Assembly (NCBI RefSeq): GCF_037652055.1
Contig: NZ_JBBKAH010000004.1
Span: 1 to 64,000, forward strand
DNA: 64,000 bases
Origin: Pelagibius sp037652055
GTDB taxonomy: Bacteria > Pseudomonadota > Alphaproteobacteria > Kiloniellales > Kiloniellaceae
Reading direction: 5' to 3'
The translations under genes and the position numbers were made by a program. Below the pieces are notes generated by a model. That model was not told the DNA's origin. It made no database searches and saw nothing but the letters and a program-made list of their open reading frames with translations. How positions within the stretch are numbered: the first letter of the stretch is position 1; each line of letters starts with the position of its first letter. Shown piece by piece: positions 43,185 to 51,689 of the stretch.

Positions 43185-44372
43185 TCAGCCGCCGTTCCCC
43201 ACGATGGACGTGGATTTCGTATCGGGACTGCGCCCGGCGGCCCAGGTTTCGTCCTCCGGCGTGATCAGGTAGGGGTCCGGTTTGATCGGCACGGCGCTCT
43301 CCTCCACCACGTCGAACTGGCCGCTGGCGGCGACGCGTCCGATGCGCGGCCAGAGGTAGGTGTGGTTGTTCTCGCGGTCGATACGCACCGGTCCCTGGGG
43401 CGCCACATAGAGGCAGCCGGGCAGGGCCTCCTTCACGTCGGGAATGGCGGCGCTGCCGGCGCGCTCCACCGCGCGGGCGAAGAGATGGACCTGGAAGTAG
43501 GCGGCCTCGGTACAGCTCGACATCGGCGCGTCCGGGCCGAATTTCGCCTGGTAGGCGGCGACAAAGCGTTCGTTTTCGGGCGAACGGATGGATTGGAAAT
43601 AGGGCGCCGAGGTGTAGTGACCCTCCGCCGCCTCGGCGCCGATGGCGGCGACCTCCGGCTCGCAGGTGGTCAGGCTGCCGATCGGCATGACGGCCGGGTC
43701 GAAGCCTGCCTTGCGGTAGGCGCGGTAAAAGGCTGCCGTCGCCTCGCCCACCACGGTCGAGATGATGACCGAGGGATTGCACTTGCGGATGTCGGCGATG
43801 ATCGGCGCGATGTCCTCTTCGCCGGCGCTCAGCGGGATGTAGCGCTCTTCCAGAACCTTGCCGCCGTGGCTGGAGATGTAGTCGCGGATGATGCGGTTGG
43901 ACTCGTAGGGGAACACATAGTTGGACCCGATCAGGTAAAAGCGCTCTCCGTAGTTCTGCATCAGGTAGCGGGCGAGGCCGATGGAGTTCTGATTCGGCGC
44001 AGCGCCGGAATAGATGCAGTTGGCCGAAAACTCGAAGCCTTCGTAGAGGGTCGGATAGAACAGCAGGCCGCCGCGCTGCTCGACCACGGGCAGCACCGCC
44101 TTTCGGGTGGAGGACATGTAGCAGCCGAAGATCACCTCGACTCCGTCGTTTCCCAGCAGGTCCTCGGCCAGGCGGCGGAACTTGCGCGGGTCGGAGGCGG
44201 GATCATAGACGACCGCTTCCAGCGAGCGCCCCAGGACGCCGCCGGCCGCGTTCAACTCTTCCAGCGCCAGTTCCACGGCGCGGCGCTGGGTCCGCTCCAC
44301 CAGCGCGGTCACCCCAGTCTCTGAAAACAGAACGCCGACCCGGATGGGCGGCGCAGCGGACGAACCTGACAT
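43185..44372 (-). CDS. amiC: AmiC-type cytosolic amide/urea sensor
   Basis: 395 residues, a periplasmic-binding-protein fold of the UrtA/AmiC family (LLFYPTLYEGFEFSANCIYS; GSNYVFPYESNRIIRDY) without any signal peptide, so cytosolic. It should bind small amides, or urea given its neighbours, and control AmiR. The ATG at 44372 follows GAGGAG at 7 bases; an upstream start would add 8 residues. It is the first gene of the run that ends at 26337. Confidence 0.9.
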   Translation of the reverse strand: MSGSSAAPPIRVGVLFSETGVTALVERTQRRAVELALEELNAAGGVLGRSLEAVVYDPASDPRKFRRLAEDLLGNDGVEVIFGCYMSSTRKAVLPVVEQRGGLLFYPTLYEGFEFSANCIYSGAAPNQNSIGLARYLMQNYGERFYLIGSNYVFPYESNRIIRDYISSHGGKVLEERYIPLSAGEEDIAPIIADIRKCNPSVIISTVVGEATAAFYRAYRKAGFDPAVMPIGSLTTCEPEVAAIGAEAAEGHYTSAPYFQSIRSPENERFVAAYQAKFGPDAPMSSCTEAAYFQVHLFARAVERAGSAAIPDVKEALPGCLYVAPQGPVRIDRENNHTYLWPRIGRVAASGQFDVVEESAVPIKPDPYLITPEDETWAAGRSPDTKSTSIVGNGG

Positions 44373-44692
44373 CAAACGCTCCTCGTCAGACTGCAAACAA
44401 ATTTGGGTGCATAAAAAAGCAGACCTGCAATCTTATGGCGACCCAAGACGAGAAACGCGACCCTCTTCTCTACGGTGACGATGCTATCCCGAAGATTTCA
44501 CCCTGTGCAATCCGATAAGGGAGGGTTCCTCTGGCAACATGTAATGATCAGGGGCTCTGGGGGCGCAGGGGTTCCAGCCGAGTTATCTCTTCCTGGCACT
44601 TCGGAGAAGTCCTTTGCTGTTCCGCGCAAAGTCTGCTTTGGGGGAACATCTGCTCTTGGGCGAGTATTCGTCGCCCGGCGGCCGCGCCCCGC
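44373..44692. other. Intergenic region holding the amiC-amiR promoter
   Basis: 320 bases, no gene. On the minus strand a TTGCAC ... GATAGCAT pair at roughly 44510-44480 is a weak promoter candidate. A six-T tract after GCAGGTCTGC near 44420 is not backed by a proper stem. I see no sigma-54 site. The operon ending at 44693 lacks a clear terminator, so read-through cannot be excluded. Confidence 0.35.
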
Positions 44693-46030
44693 TCACGCCG
44701 TCAGACGCAGTCCCTCCGCCATGCCGTTTGGCGCTTTGTGGAACTTGCCGTCCTTCATGATGGCGATGAGTCGGCTCTTGTCTTGCAGAACGCGGACATC
44801 GCTGGCCGGGTCGCCGTCGACCAGCAGTAGATCGGCGAGGTAGCCCTCGCGGATCAGGCCCAGTTCGTCGCCCATCTCCATGATCTGCCCGCCATAAGCG
44901 GTGGCCGCGCGGATCGCCTCCATGGGGGAGAAGCCGAGCAGGTCGACGAAGTATTCCAGGTCCTTGGCGTTGGTGCCCATGGGCGTCCAGGCGAAGCCAT
45001 AGTCGCCACCGGCGAGCACGCGGATGCCGCGACGGTGCATTTTCTTCATGGTCTCCACCGCGTTTTCCAGTTCGCGCTCGTAGGCGATGGTGATCGGCGT
45101 GCCCGGTTTGATGCCGTAGTCGCCGGCGTTGCGCGCGGTGTTGATCAGCCAGGCGAGCCCAGGCGCGACGAAATGCTTCTCCTTGTTGGCTTCCAGCATG
45201 TCGAGCGCCTCGTCGTCGCAGAAGGACGCGTGGTAGATGAAGTCGATGCCGTGACGCACACACTGCTTGATGGAGTCCGAGGAACGGGCGTGAGCGGCCA
45301 GCTTCTTGTTGCGACAGCGCGCCTCGCGCACCGCCATGGCAACCTCTTCCTCTGACATCGGCGTCTCCTCCGCGCCCATGCCGGTGATCTCTTCGCCGGA
45401 GAGGTTCAGCTTGATGGTGTCGACCCCGTACTTAATGAGTTCGCGCACCTTGCGTCTGATCTCCTCGGGACCGGAGACCACGATGCCCAAGTTCATGCCC
45501 TCGTGCGGAATGTGCGGCGGCGCGGTATCACCCAGACCCCCGACGGTGGTGATCTCCGGTCCGGCGGCGGTGTAGCGCGGGCCGGGGATGCGCCCGGCGT
45601 TGATGGCATCGCGCACCACGACATCCAGGCGCGGCTTGGCGGCGGCGGCGCCGCGCCCAGCGGTGAAGCCGGCGTCGATCATCACCTTGGCCATCTCGAT
45701 GGTGGAGAGCATGTGCTCCTCGACCGGCATCATCTGGATCGGCGCGATGCCCGGTGCGTTGTTCCAGCTGAGATGCAGGTGGGCGTCAACCAGGCCGGGC
45801 ATGAGGGTGGCGCCGCGCCCGTCGATGCGGCGCTGACCGGTGGCGCCCCAACTGAAGCCGCCGTTGCCCTGGCGGCTGACACGTTTGATGCGGTTTCCCT
45901 CGACGGTCACCTCGCCGGCGTAAGGCGCTTCCCCGGTGGCATCCAGGATGCGCACGTTGGTGAAGGTGATCTCGTTCTCACCCCCGGCGGTGCGGCTGCC
46001 GCCCCAACCGGAAAATCCGTTGTCCGACAT
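44693..46030 (-). CDS. Metal-dependent amidohydrolase
   Basis: 445 residues of the imidazolonepropionase/Xaa-Pro-dipeptidase-like amidohydrolase group. Metal ligands: HxH in VDAHLHLSW, lysine in TIKLNLSGEE, histidines in LAAHARS and FIYHASF, aspartate in LAGGDYGFAW. It hydrolyses a C-N or C-O bond in a cyclic or peptide-like substrate that cannot be named from sequence. GGAGG precedes the ATG. It is the last gene of the ABC-transporter operon beginning at 58139. Confidence 0.85.
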   Translation of the reverse strand: MSDNGFSGWGGSRTAGGENEITFTNVRILDATGEAPYAGEVTVEGNRIKRVSRQGNGGFSWGATGQRRIDGRGATLMPGLVDAHLHLSWNNAPGIAPIQMMPVEEHMLSTIEMAKVMIDAGFTAGRGAAAAKPRLDVVVRDAINAGRIPGPRYTAAGPEITTVGGLGDTAPPHIPHEGMNLGIVVSGPEEIRRKVRELIKYGVDTIKLNLSGEEITGMGAEETPMSEEEVAMAVREARCRNKKLAAHARSSDSIKQCVRHGIDFIYHASFCDDEALDMLEANKEKHFVAPGLAWLINTARNAGDYGIKPGTPITIAYERELENAVETMKKMHRRGIRVLAGGDYGFAWTPMGTNAKDLEYFVDLLGFSPMEAIRAATAYGGQIMEMGDELGLIREGYLADLLLVDGDPASDVRVLQDKSRLIAIMKDGKFHKAPNGMAEGLRLTA

Positions 46031-46069
46031 CGTCAGATCCTCCCTTTTCCCCCGGGTGGGTTCGCCGGG

Positions 46070-46849
46070 TCATTGCGTCGTTTCCTTCAGGCAGCCGTCC
46101 AGCAGCCGCAGCGCCGCTGCCGGCGCCTCCATGGTCATCCAGTGGCCGCAGTCCGGCAGGACCTCAACTCGTGCGCGGCCGAGGAGCGAACCCAGGCGCC
46201 GCGCCATTTCCGGCGGTGCCACCGGGTCTTCGGCGCCGGTCGCCAGCAGTGTCGGGCAGGCGATGGCGGTGTGGTCGGCGGGTTTCGCCTCTGCCAGCGC
46301 TTCGCAGTGAGCGGCGTAGCCGGCGGGATCCTGACGCAGCAGGCTCTCCCGCACGAAGGCGACGGCAGCCGGGTTGTTCCGCTGCGTGGCCGCGGAAAGG
46401 CTGGCACGCGAAACCGCATCGGCAATGCCGGCCATGCCGTCACGCCGGGCGGCCGCCGCGCGCTCCTTAAGGCCGCTGCGGGCGGCCTCGGGCGGCTCCA
46501 GGATCGGGCCGTAGAGGGTCAGCCCGCTGACCAGCTTCGGCTCCGCCGCGGCAAGGTACTGGCAGATCAGTGTGCCCATGGAGTGGCCCACCAGATGCGC
46601 CGCGGTAACGCCGCAGGCGCGCAGCAGGTCGCGCAGGGCCTGGCAGAGACCCGTAAGGCCCGGCGTGCCGGGTTTCAGTGCCGAGCGGCCGGCGCCCGGC
46701 AGGTCGGGGCGGATCACGCGGCGATCGCCAAGCGCCGGCATCAGCGGCTGGAAGGTGTTCGAACTGCCGCCCAGGCCGTGCACCATAACGACGGCAGGAC
46801 CTTCTCCCGCGACCTCCGCCACCAGGCTGCCGAGTCGAAAGTCCGTCAC
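46070..46849 (-). CDS. Alpha/beta hydrolase
   Basis: 259 residues. Oxyanion motif VMVHGLGGSSNTF, nucleophile elbow GHSMG (HLVGHSMGTLICQY), acid in ATGAEDPV and histidine in LPDCGHWMTME. It resembles 3-oxoadipate enol-lactonase or ester hydrolases. The GTG start overlaps the stop of the upstream fusion gene (GTGA). Confidence 0.85.
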   Translation of the reverse strand: MTDFRLGSLVAEVAGEGPAVVMVHGLGGSSNTFQPLMPALGDRRVIRPDLPGAGRSALKPGTPGLTGLCQALRDLLRACGVTAAHLVGHSMGTLICQYLAAAEPKLVSGLTLYGPILEPPEAARSGLKERAAAARRDGMAGIADAVSRASLSAATQRNNPAAVAFVRESLLRQDPAGYAAHCEALAEAKPADHTAIACPTLLATGAEDPVAPPEMARRLGSLLGRARVEVLPDCGHWMTMEAPAAALRLLDGCLKETTQ

Positions 46850-48336
46850 GGTGTCTTTTCCTTCGGGATCAGGATGGTGGCGCCCAAGGTGCGGCGGCCT
46901 TCGAGGGCGCGGTGCGCCTCCGCCGCCTCGGCGAGCGGAAAGCGCTGGCCGATCTCGGCGGAAATGACGCCGCGCTCGAGGGCCTGGAACAGGCGCGCCG
47001 TAATCGCCGCCACCTTTTCCGGCGAGTCGGTGTAGTGGCCGAAGTTGGGTCGCGACAGCGTTGCCGAGTTCGACGCCAGGGCACCGATGTCCCGGCTGCC
47101 GATGTCGCCTGAGGCCTGGCCAAAGCTGACCAGGTGGCCGCAGTTGGCGAGGGCGTGCAGGGAATGGTCGAAGGTATCGCGGCCGACGGCATCGTAGATC
47201 ACGTCGGCGCCGCGCCCGCCGGTCAGCCGCTTGACCTGCGCCTCCAGGCTCTCGGCGCCGGGCACGATGACATCCTTGGCGCCGGCCCTGCGCGCCGCCT
47301 CGGCCTTCTGCGGCGAAGAGGTCGCGCCGATGACTCGGGCGCCCAGGTGGGAGGCCCACTGACACAGCAGCCGGCCCACGCCGCCGGCCGGCGCATAGAC
47401 CAGGACCGTCTCGCCGGCTTTCACCGGGTGGACGCGGTGCAGCAGGAACTCCGCCGACATGCCTTTCAGCAGGATCGCCGCGGCGACCTCGTCGCTGACG
47501 CTGTCGGGCAGCGGCACAAGCAGGTCCGCCTTCATGGTGCGCAAGGTCGTATAGGCGCCGACCGGCGGGCAGGCATAGGCGACGCGCTGGCCGGCACGAA
47601 GGTGGGGCACGCCGGGGCCGACGTCGACGATCACGCCGGCGGCTTCCATGCCCGGCACGCCCGGCGGCTCCAGCAGCTTGAAGTAGCCGCTGCGGCAGTA
47701 GACGTCGATGAAGTTCACGCCGATCGCGGTGTGGCGCAGGCGCACTTCGCCGGGGCCAGGGCGCAGCGCTTCGATCTGCGCGAGCTGCAGTTCGTCCGGC
47801 CCGCCGTGGCGCGCGACGACGATAGCTTGCCCGGTCATCGCGCCAGATGTCGAGACCGCGCGTGCAATCGCCGGGCGTGGGGTCGCAGCAGGGGCCGCCC
47901 GCCGCTCGACCAGCGCGCGGATCGCAGAGAAGCCGGCCTCGTAGACGCCTTCGGCGACGAGTTGGGCGAGTTCGCGCTCGCGGCCTGCCGGCGGGCGGAA
48001 GCGCGAGGTCCAGCTCCAGAAGGTGCGATTGCCGTCGGTGACGGGCTTCAAGGCCACTTCGGCGACGTAGTCGTTCAGCGGCACGTCGCTCTCGACGATG
48101 GTGTAGCGCAGGCGGTGGTCGCGGTCGGAAAGGCTGAGCAGCTGTTCGCGCACCCGCTCGCCGCCGGTGAGGCGGAAGTCGCGCACACAGCCGACCTGGT
48201 CGGTGCGGCGGCCGTCCTCCAGTCGGCTGGTGGTTACCGCCGGGTGCCAGCTGTCGTGGCCGTTGAAGTCGCGCAGCACTTCCCAGACCGCCGCCAGCGG
48301 GGCATCGATCACGGTGGAGCGCTGAACCCGGACCAC
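46846..48336 (-). CDS. Fusion of an SRPBCC domain and a zinc-free quinone oxidoreductase
   Basis: 496 residues. Residues 1-145 form an SRPBCC (polyketide-cyclase-like) domain (VIDAPLAAVWEVLRDFNGHD); a linker leads at about 165 to a medium-chain reductase of the NADPH:quinone-oxidoreductase type (AIVVARHGGPDELQLAQIEA; VLVYAPAGGVGRLLCQWA, a Rossmann AxxGGVG motif). No zinc-binding cysteines are seen. The N-terminal part is paralogous to the next upstream gene. GTG start. Confidence 0.85.
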   Translation of the reverse strand: MVRVQRSTVIDAPLAAVWEVLRDFNGHDSWHPAVTTSRLEDGRRTDQVGCVRDFRLTGGERVREQLLSLSDRDHRLRYTIVESDVPLNDYVAEVALKPVTDGNRTFWSWTSRFRPPAGRERELAQLVAEGVYEAGFSAIRALVERRAAPAATPRPAIARAVSTSGAMTGQAIVVARHGGPDELQLAQIEALRPGPGEVRLRHTAIGVNFIDVYCRSGYFKLLEPPGVPGMEAAGVIVDVGPGVPHLRAGQRVAYACPPVGAYTTLRTMKADLLVPLPDSVSDEVAAAILLKGMSAEFLLHRVHPVKAGETVLVYAPAGGVGRLLCQWASHLGARVIGATSSPQKAEAARRAGAKDVIVPGAESLEAQVKRLTGGRGADVIYDAVGRDTFDHSLHALANCGHLVSFGQASGDIGSRDIGALASNSATLSRPNFGHYTDSPEKVAAITARLFQALERGVISAEIGQRFPLAEAAEAHRALEGRRTLGATILIPKEKTP

Positions 48337-48337
48337 G

Positions 48338-48775
48338 TCAGCCGCCGAACTGCTGTTTCAGGGCCGCGAAGCCGCCCTGGAAGACATTGCCGCCGATGTC
48401 AGCGGTCAGCTCCGCTTCGCGCTCCGGCGGGCAGTCGAAGCTGGCCGACCATTCGGCGAAGGTGCGGTCGCCATCGGTGACCGGGGTCAGCTTCAGGGTG
48501 GCGACGTAGTTCTCCACGCCCATCGGCGACTCAAGGATCGCATAGGTGCAGGAGAGGTCGTAGTCGGAGAGCGCCAGCAGTTTTTCCCGGATGAAGCCGC
48601 CGTCCTTCAGGCGGAAGGCCCTGACGCAGCCCACCTGGTCGGCGGGAGCCCCGGCCTCGATGCGGCTCTCGGCGATCAGCGGGTGCCAGTCCGGCAGCCC
48701 GTTGAAGTCACGGATGCGCGCCCAGATGCGCCCGACCGGCGCGGCGATGACGGAAGAGGTATAGACCTCCGCCAC
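48338..48775 (-). CDS. Stand-alone SRPBCC family protein
   Basis: 145 residues, hydrophobic-ligand-binding START-like fold (VIAAPVGRIWARIRDFNGLP; DQVGCVRAFRLKDGGF). It aligns along its length with residues 1-145 of the fusion protein encoded next, so one arose by duplication. GTG start; two bases separate the genes. Its ligand is unknown. Confidence 0.82.
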   Translation of the reverse strand: MAEVYTSSVIAAPVGRIWARIRDFNGLPDWHPLIAESRIEAGAPADQVGCVRAFRLKDGGFIREKLLALSDYDLSCTYAILESPMGVENYVATLKLTPVTDGDRTFAEWSASFDCPPEREAELTADIGGNVFQGGFAALKQQFGG

Positions 48776-48778
48776 GGC

Positions 48779-50842
48779 CTAGCTGTCCTTCTTGCTCTTC
48801 TTGGCCTCGGCTTCCTTCGCCAGGCTCTGGGCATCGCGTGCCGAGCGGAAGATGTCGCCCATGCGCGACACGCCGGCGTTCTCGACCCCGATCTCTTTCA
48901 TCATCTCGTCGATCAGCGGCGCCTGCGCGCGATAGCGCAGGGCGCTCTCTATCACCTCGTCGGTCGGCGAGCGATGGCCACCATTCCCTCCGTTGCCCGC
49001 CAGACCTTCGACGTGGAGAATCTTGATGCCCTCTATTTTCTCCATCGGCCGTACGCTCTCGCGCACGATGCCTTCCAGGCGGTCGATCATCTTGCCGCGC
49101 AGCAGCGCATGGCGCGCATCGGCGCTCAGCACGTTCTCGGCCTCGTTCCTCAAGCGCTGGGCCTCCGCAGCGGCGGCGGCAGTGATCCGATCTGCTTCAG
49201 CGGCGGTCTTCGCGGTATCGGCGTTCTTGGCGGCGATCAGGCGGTCGATGGCGGCCAAGCGCTCAGCCACTTCGGTCTCGCGCAGGGTCGTGACCTTCTC
49301 CGCGGCGACCGCGGCCTTGGCGCGCGCGGCCTCGGTGGCGACTCGGGCGTCGGCCTCCTCGACCTGCTTTTCCAGCAGCGCGATCTGGCGTTCCATCTCG
49401 GCCAGTTCCAGGGCCTGGCTGCGCTCGATCTCCAGGCGCTTCAAGTCACGCTCCTGCAGGATGCGCGCCTCGTCGAGGCCGCGTTCCGAGGCGATGCGGG
49501 CACGTTCGATCTCCTCGCGGGCGGAGATCTCAGCCTCCTCGATCGATTGGCGCTGGGCGATCTGCTGCGAGCGCTGCAGGCGGTCGCGTTCGATACGGGC
49601 CTTGTTCAGCACCTGCTCTTGCGCCACGCGGGCCGATTCGATGGACTGCTGGGCGCCGATGCGCGCAGTTTCCACCTGCTGGCCGCGCGCCGCTTCGCGC
49701 ACCTCGGTCTCTTCCTCGGCGGCGATGCGCGCCTCGCGCAGTTGTCGTTCGGAGACGATGCGCGCCCGCTCGACGTCTTCGCTGGCAGAGATCTCAGCTG
49801 TCTCGCTGGCATGACGCTGGGCGATCTGGGCATCGCGCAGGGCTTTCTCGCGCTCGATGCGGGCCTTCTCCAGGGCCAGTTCCTGGGCGATGCGCGACTG
49901 TTCGATGTCTTGCTGCGCTTTGATCTCGGCGCTTTCCAGGTTGCGCCGCCGGGCGATTTCCAGCTCCCGTGTCTCCTGCTCTGTGGTAATGCGGGCGCGG
50001 GCGGCCTCGGCCTCCCGGGTCGCCTGGTCACGCACGATCTCGGTACGCTGGGCTGCGCGCAGGGCCTCGATCTCGCGCTCCTGGGCCAGGCGCGCGCTTT
50101 CGCTTTCGCGCTCCAGGTTCAGGGTTTCCTTCTCCGCTTCCAGGTTCCGGCTGCGGATCGCTACCATGGAGCTCTGCTCGATGTCGTTGCGCGCCTTGCG
50201 CCGCGTCTCGATGGCCTCGATCAGCTGGGTCAGGCCTTCGGCGTCGAAGCGGTTGGCCGGATTGAAGAACTCCAGGTCGGTCTGGTCCAGGTCGGTGATG
50301 GCGACGGATTCCAACTCCAGGCCGTTGCGCGCCAGGGCGTCGGCGGCACGCGCCTCGACGGCGGAGACGTAGTCGCCGCGCTTTTCGTGCATCTCGTCCA
50401 GGGTCATCTCGGCGGCGACTGAACGCAGGGCGCCGACGAACTTGCCGGAGAGGAGATCGGCAAGGCCCTCGGTGTCCATGGTGCGGCGGCCCAGGGTCGA
50501 CGCGGCGGCGGCGACGGCCTCCGGCTTCTGTGCCACGCGCACGAAGAACTCCGCCTCGATGTCGACGCGCATGCGGTCTCGCGTGATCACCGCCTGTTCG
50601 CGTGCGCGCCCCACCGGGATACGCAGCACGTTCATGTTGACCGGTGTGACCTCGTGGACGATCGGCAGCACCAGGGCGCCGCCGTTGATCACCACGGTCT
50701 CGCCGCCGAACCCGGTCCGCACGAAGGAGACTTCCTTCGTCGAACGGTGATAGAGCCAGTTCAGCAGGTAGACCACCACCGCGATGCCGATGATCGCGAC
50801 AATGAGCCACAGAATGATGGCTCCAATGAGTCCGCTTGTCAT
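48779..50842 (-). CDS. Flotillin-family membrane scaffold protein with a long coiled coil
   Basis: 687 residues. One N-terminal transmembrane helix (about 5-29), an SPFH/band-7 domain (about 35-200, VNMNVLRIPVGRAREQAVIT), then a long charged coiled coil (about 200-520) made of repeating ERARI/EREL-type segments, and a C-terminal flotillin region ending in lysines. Flotillins organise membrane microdomains. Its place in the middle of an importer/catabolic operon suggests a dedicated role with that transporter. The coiled coil looks longer than in most bacterial flotillins. Confidence 0.88.
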   Translation of the reverse strand: MTSGLIGAIILWLIVAIIGIAVVVYLLNWLYHRSTKEVSFVRTGFGGETVVINGGALVLPIVHEVTPVNMNVLRIPVGRAREQAVITRDRMRVDIEAEFFVRVAQKPEAVAAAASTLGRRTMDTEGLADLLSGKFVGALRSVAAEMTLDEMHEKRGDYVSAVEARAADALARNGLELESVAITDLDQTDLEFFNPANRFDAEGLTQLIEAIETRRKARNDIEQSSMVAIRSRNLEAEKETLNLERESESARLAQEREIEALRAAQRTEIVRDQATREAEAARARITTEQETRELEIARRRNLESAEIKAQQDIEQSRIAQELALEKARIEREKALRDAQIAQRHASETAEISASEDVERARIVSERQLREARIAAEEETEVREAARGQQVETARIGAQQSIESARVAQEQVLNKARIERDRLQRSQQIAQRQSIEEAEISAREEIERARIASERGLDEARILQERDLKRLEIERSQALELAEMERQIALLEKQVEEADARVATEAARAKAAVAAEKVTTLRETEVAERLAAIDRLIAAKNADTAKTAAEADRITAAAAAEAQRLRNEAENVLSADARHALLRGKMIDRLEGIVRESVRPMEKIEGIKILHVEGLAGNGGNGGHRSPTDEVIESALRYRAQAPLIDEMMKEIGVENAGVSRMGDIFRSARDAQSLAKEAEAKKSKKDS

Positions 50843-50855
50843 TGTTCTTCTCCCT

Positions 50856-51689
50856 TCAGCGACCGGCGATGGCCTTGAAGGCCCTGGTTTGCTCGGTCAG
50901 TGCCACTTCTGTCGGCAGGCGCTCCATGGAGGAAGCGCCGTAGAACCCGTGACAGATCTTGGTGTTCTTCATCACGTAGGTTGCGTCGTCCGGCATGGAG
51001 ACGGGGCCACCGTGCACCAGCACGATGATCTCCGGGTTGATCTTCAGCGCGGCTTCGGCCCAGGCATCGACCAGCGCCGGGCAGTCTTCCAGCTTCAGCG
51101 ACGTTTCGGCGCCGATGGAGCCGCCGGTGGTCAGCCCCATGTGGCAGACCACGATGTCGGCGCCGGCCTTGGCCATGGCGGCGGCGTCCTCAGGCGAGAA
51201 GACATAAGGTGTGGTCAGCAGATCCTTCTCGTGCGCCAAGCGGATCAAGTCGACTTCCATGCCGTAGGACATGCCGGTCTCTTCGAGGTTCGCCCGGAAG
51301 GTGCCGTCGATAAGTCCCACCGTGGGAAAGTTCTGCACGCCGGAAAAGCCGACCGCCTTCACCTGATCGAGGAAGCTGTCGAACATGCAGAAGGGATCCG
51401 TGCCGTTGACCCCAGCCAGCACCGGTGTGTTGCGTGTGACCGGCAGCACCTCGCGCGCCATCTCCATGACGATCTCATTGGCATTGCCGTAGGCCAGAAG
51501 GCCGGACAGCGAACCGCGCCCCGCCATGCGGTAGCGCCCGGAGTTGTAGATCACGATGAGATCGATGCCGCCGGCCTCCTCGCACTTGGCGGAAAGGCCG
51601 GTGCCGGCGCCGCCGCCGATGATCGGCGTGCCACGGCGTTTCATGTCCTGGAATTTCTCCAGCAGGTCTTTCCGCTCAAAGCGCGGCAT
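50856..51689 (-). CDS. PEP-hydrolase-family TIM-barrel protein
   Basis: 277 residues, single domain. Family features: PIIGGGAGTGLSAKCEEAGG, DLIVIYNSGRYRMAGRGS, VGFSGVQNFPTVGLIDGTFR, LVHGGPVSMPDD. The family name comes from weak PEP-hydrolase assignments; the true reaction is unclear. It overlaps the 3' end of the ABC/Tm-1-like gene by 14 bases. Plant Tm-1 proteins join the two folds in one chain, so the pair probably acts together. Confidence 0.88.
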   Translation of the reverse strand: MPRFERKDLLEKFQDMKRRGTPIIGGGAGTGLSAKCEEAGGIDLIVIYNSGRYRMAGRGSLSGLLAYGNANEIVMEMAREVLPVTRNTPVLAGVNGTDPFCMFDSFLDQVKAVGFSGVQNFPTVGLIDGTFRANLEETGMSYGMEVDLIRLAHEKDLLTTPYVFSPEDAAAMAKAGADIVVCHMGLTTGGSIGAETSLKLEDCPALVDAWAEAALKINPEIIVLVHGGPVSMPDDATYVMKNTKICHGFYGASSMERLPTEVALTEQTRAFKAIAGR

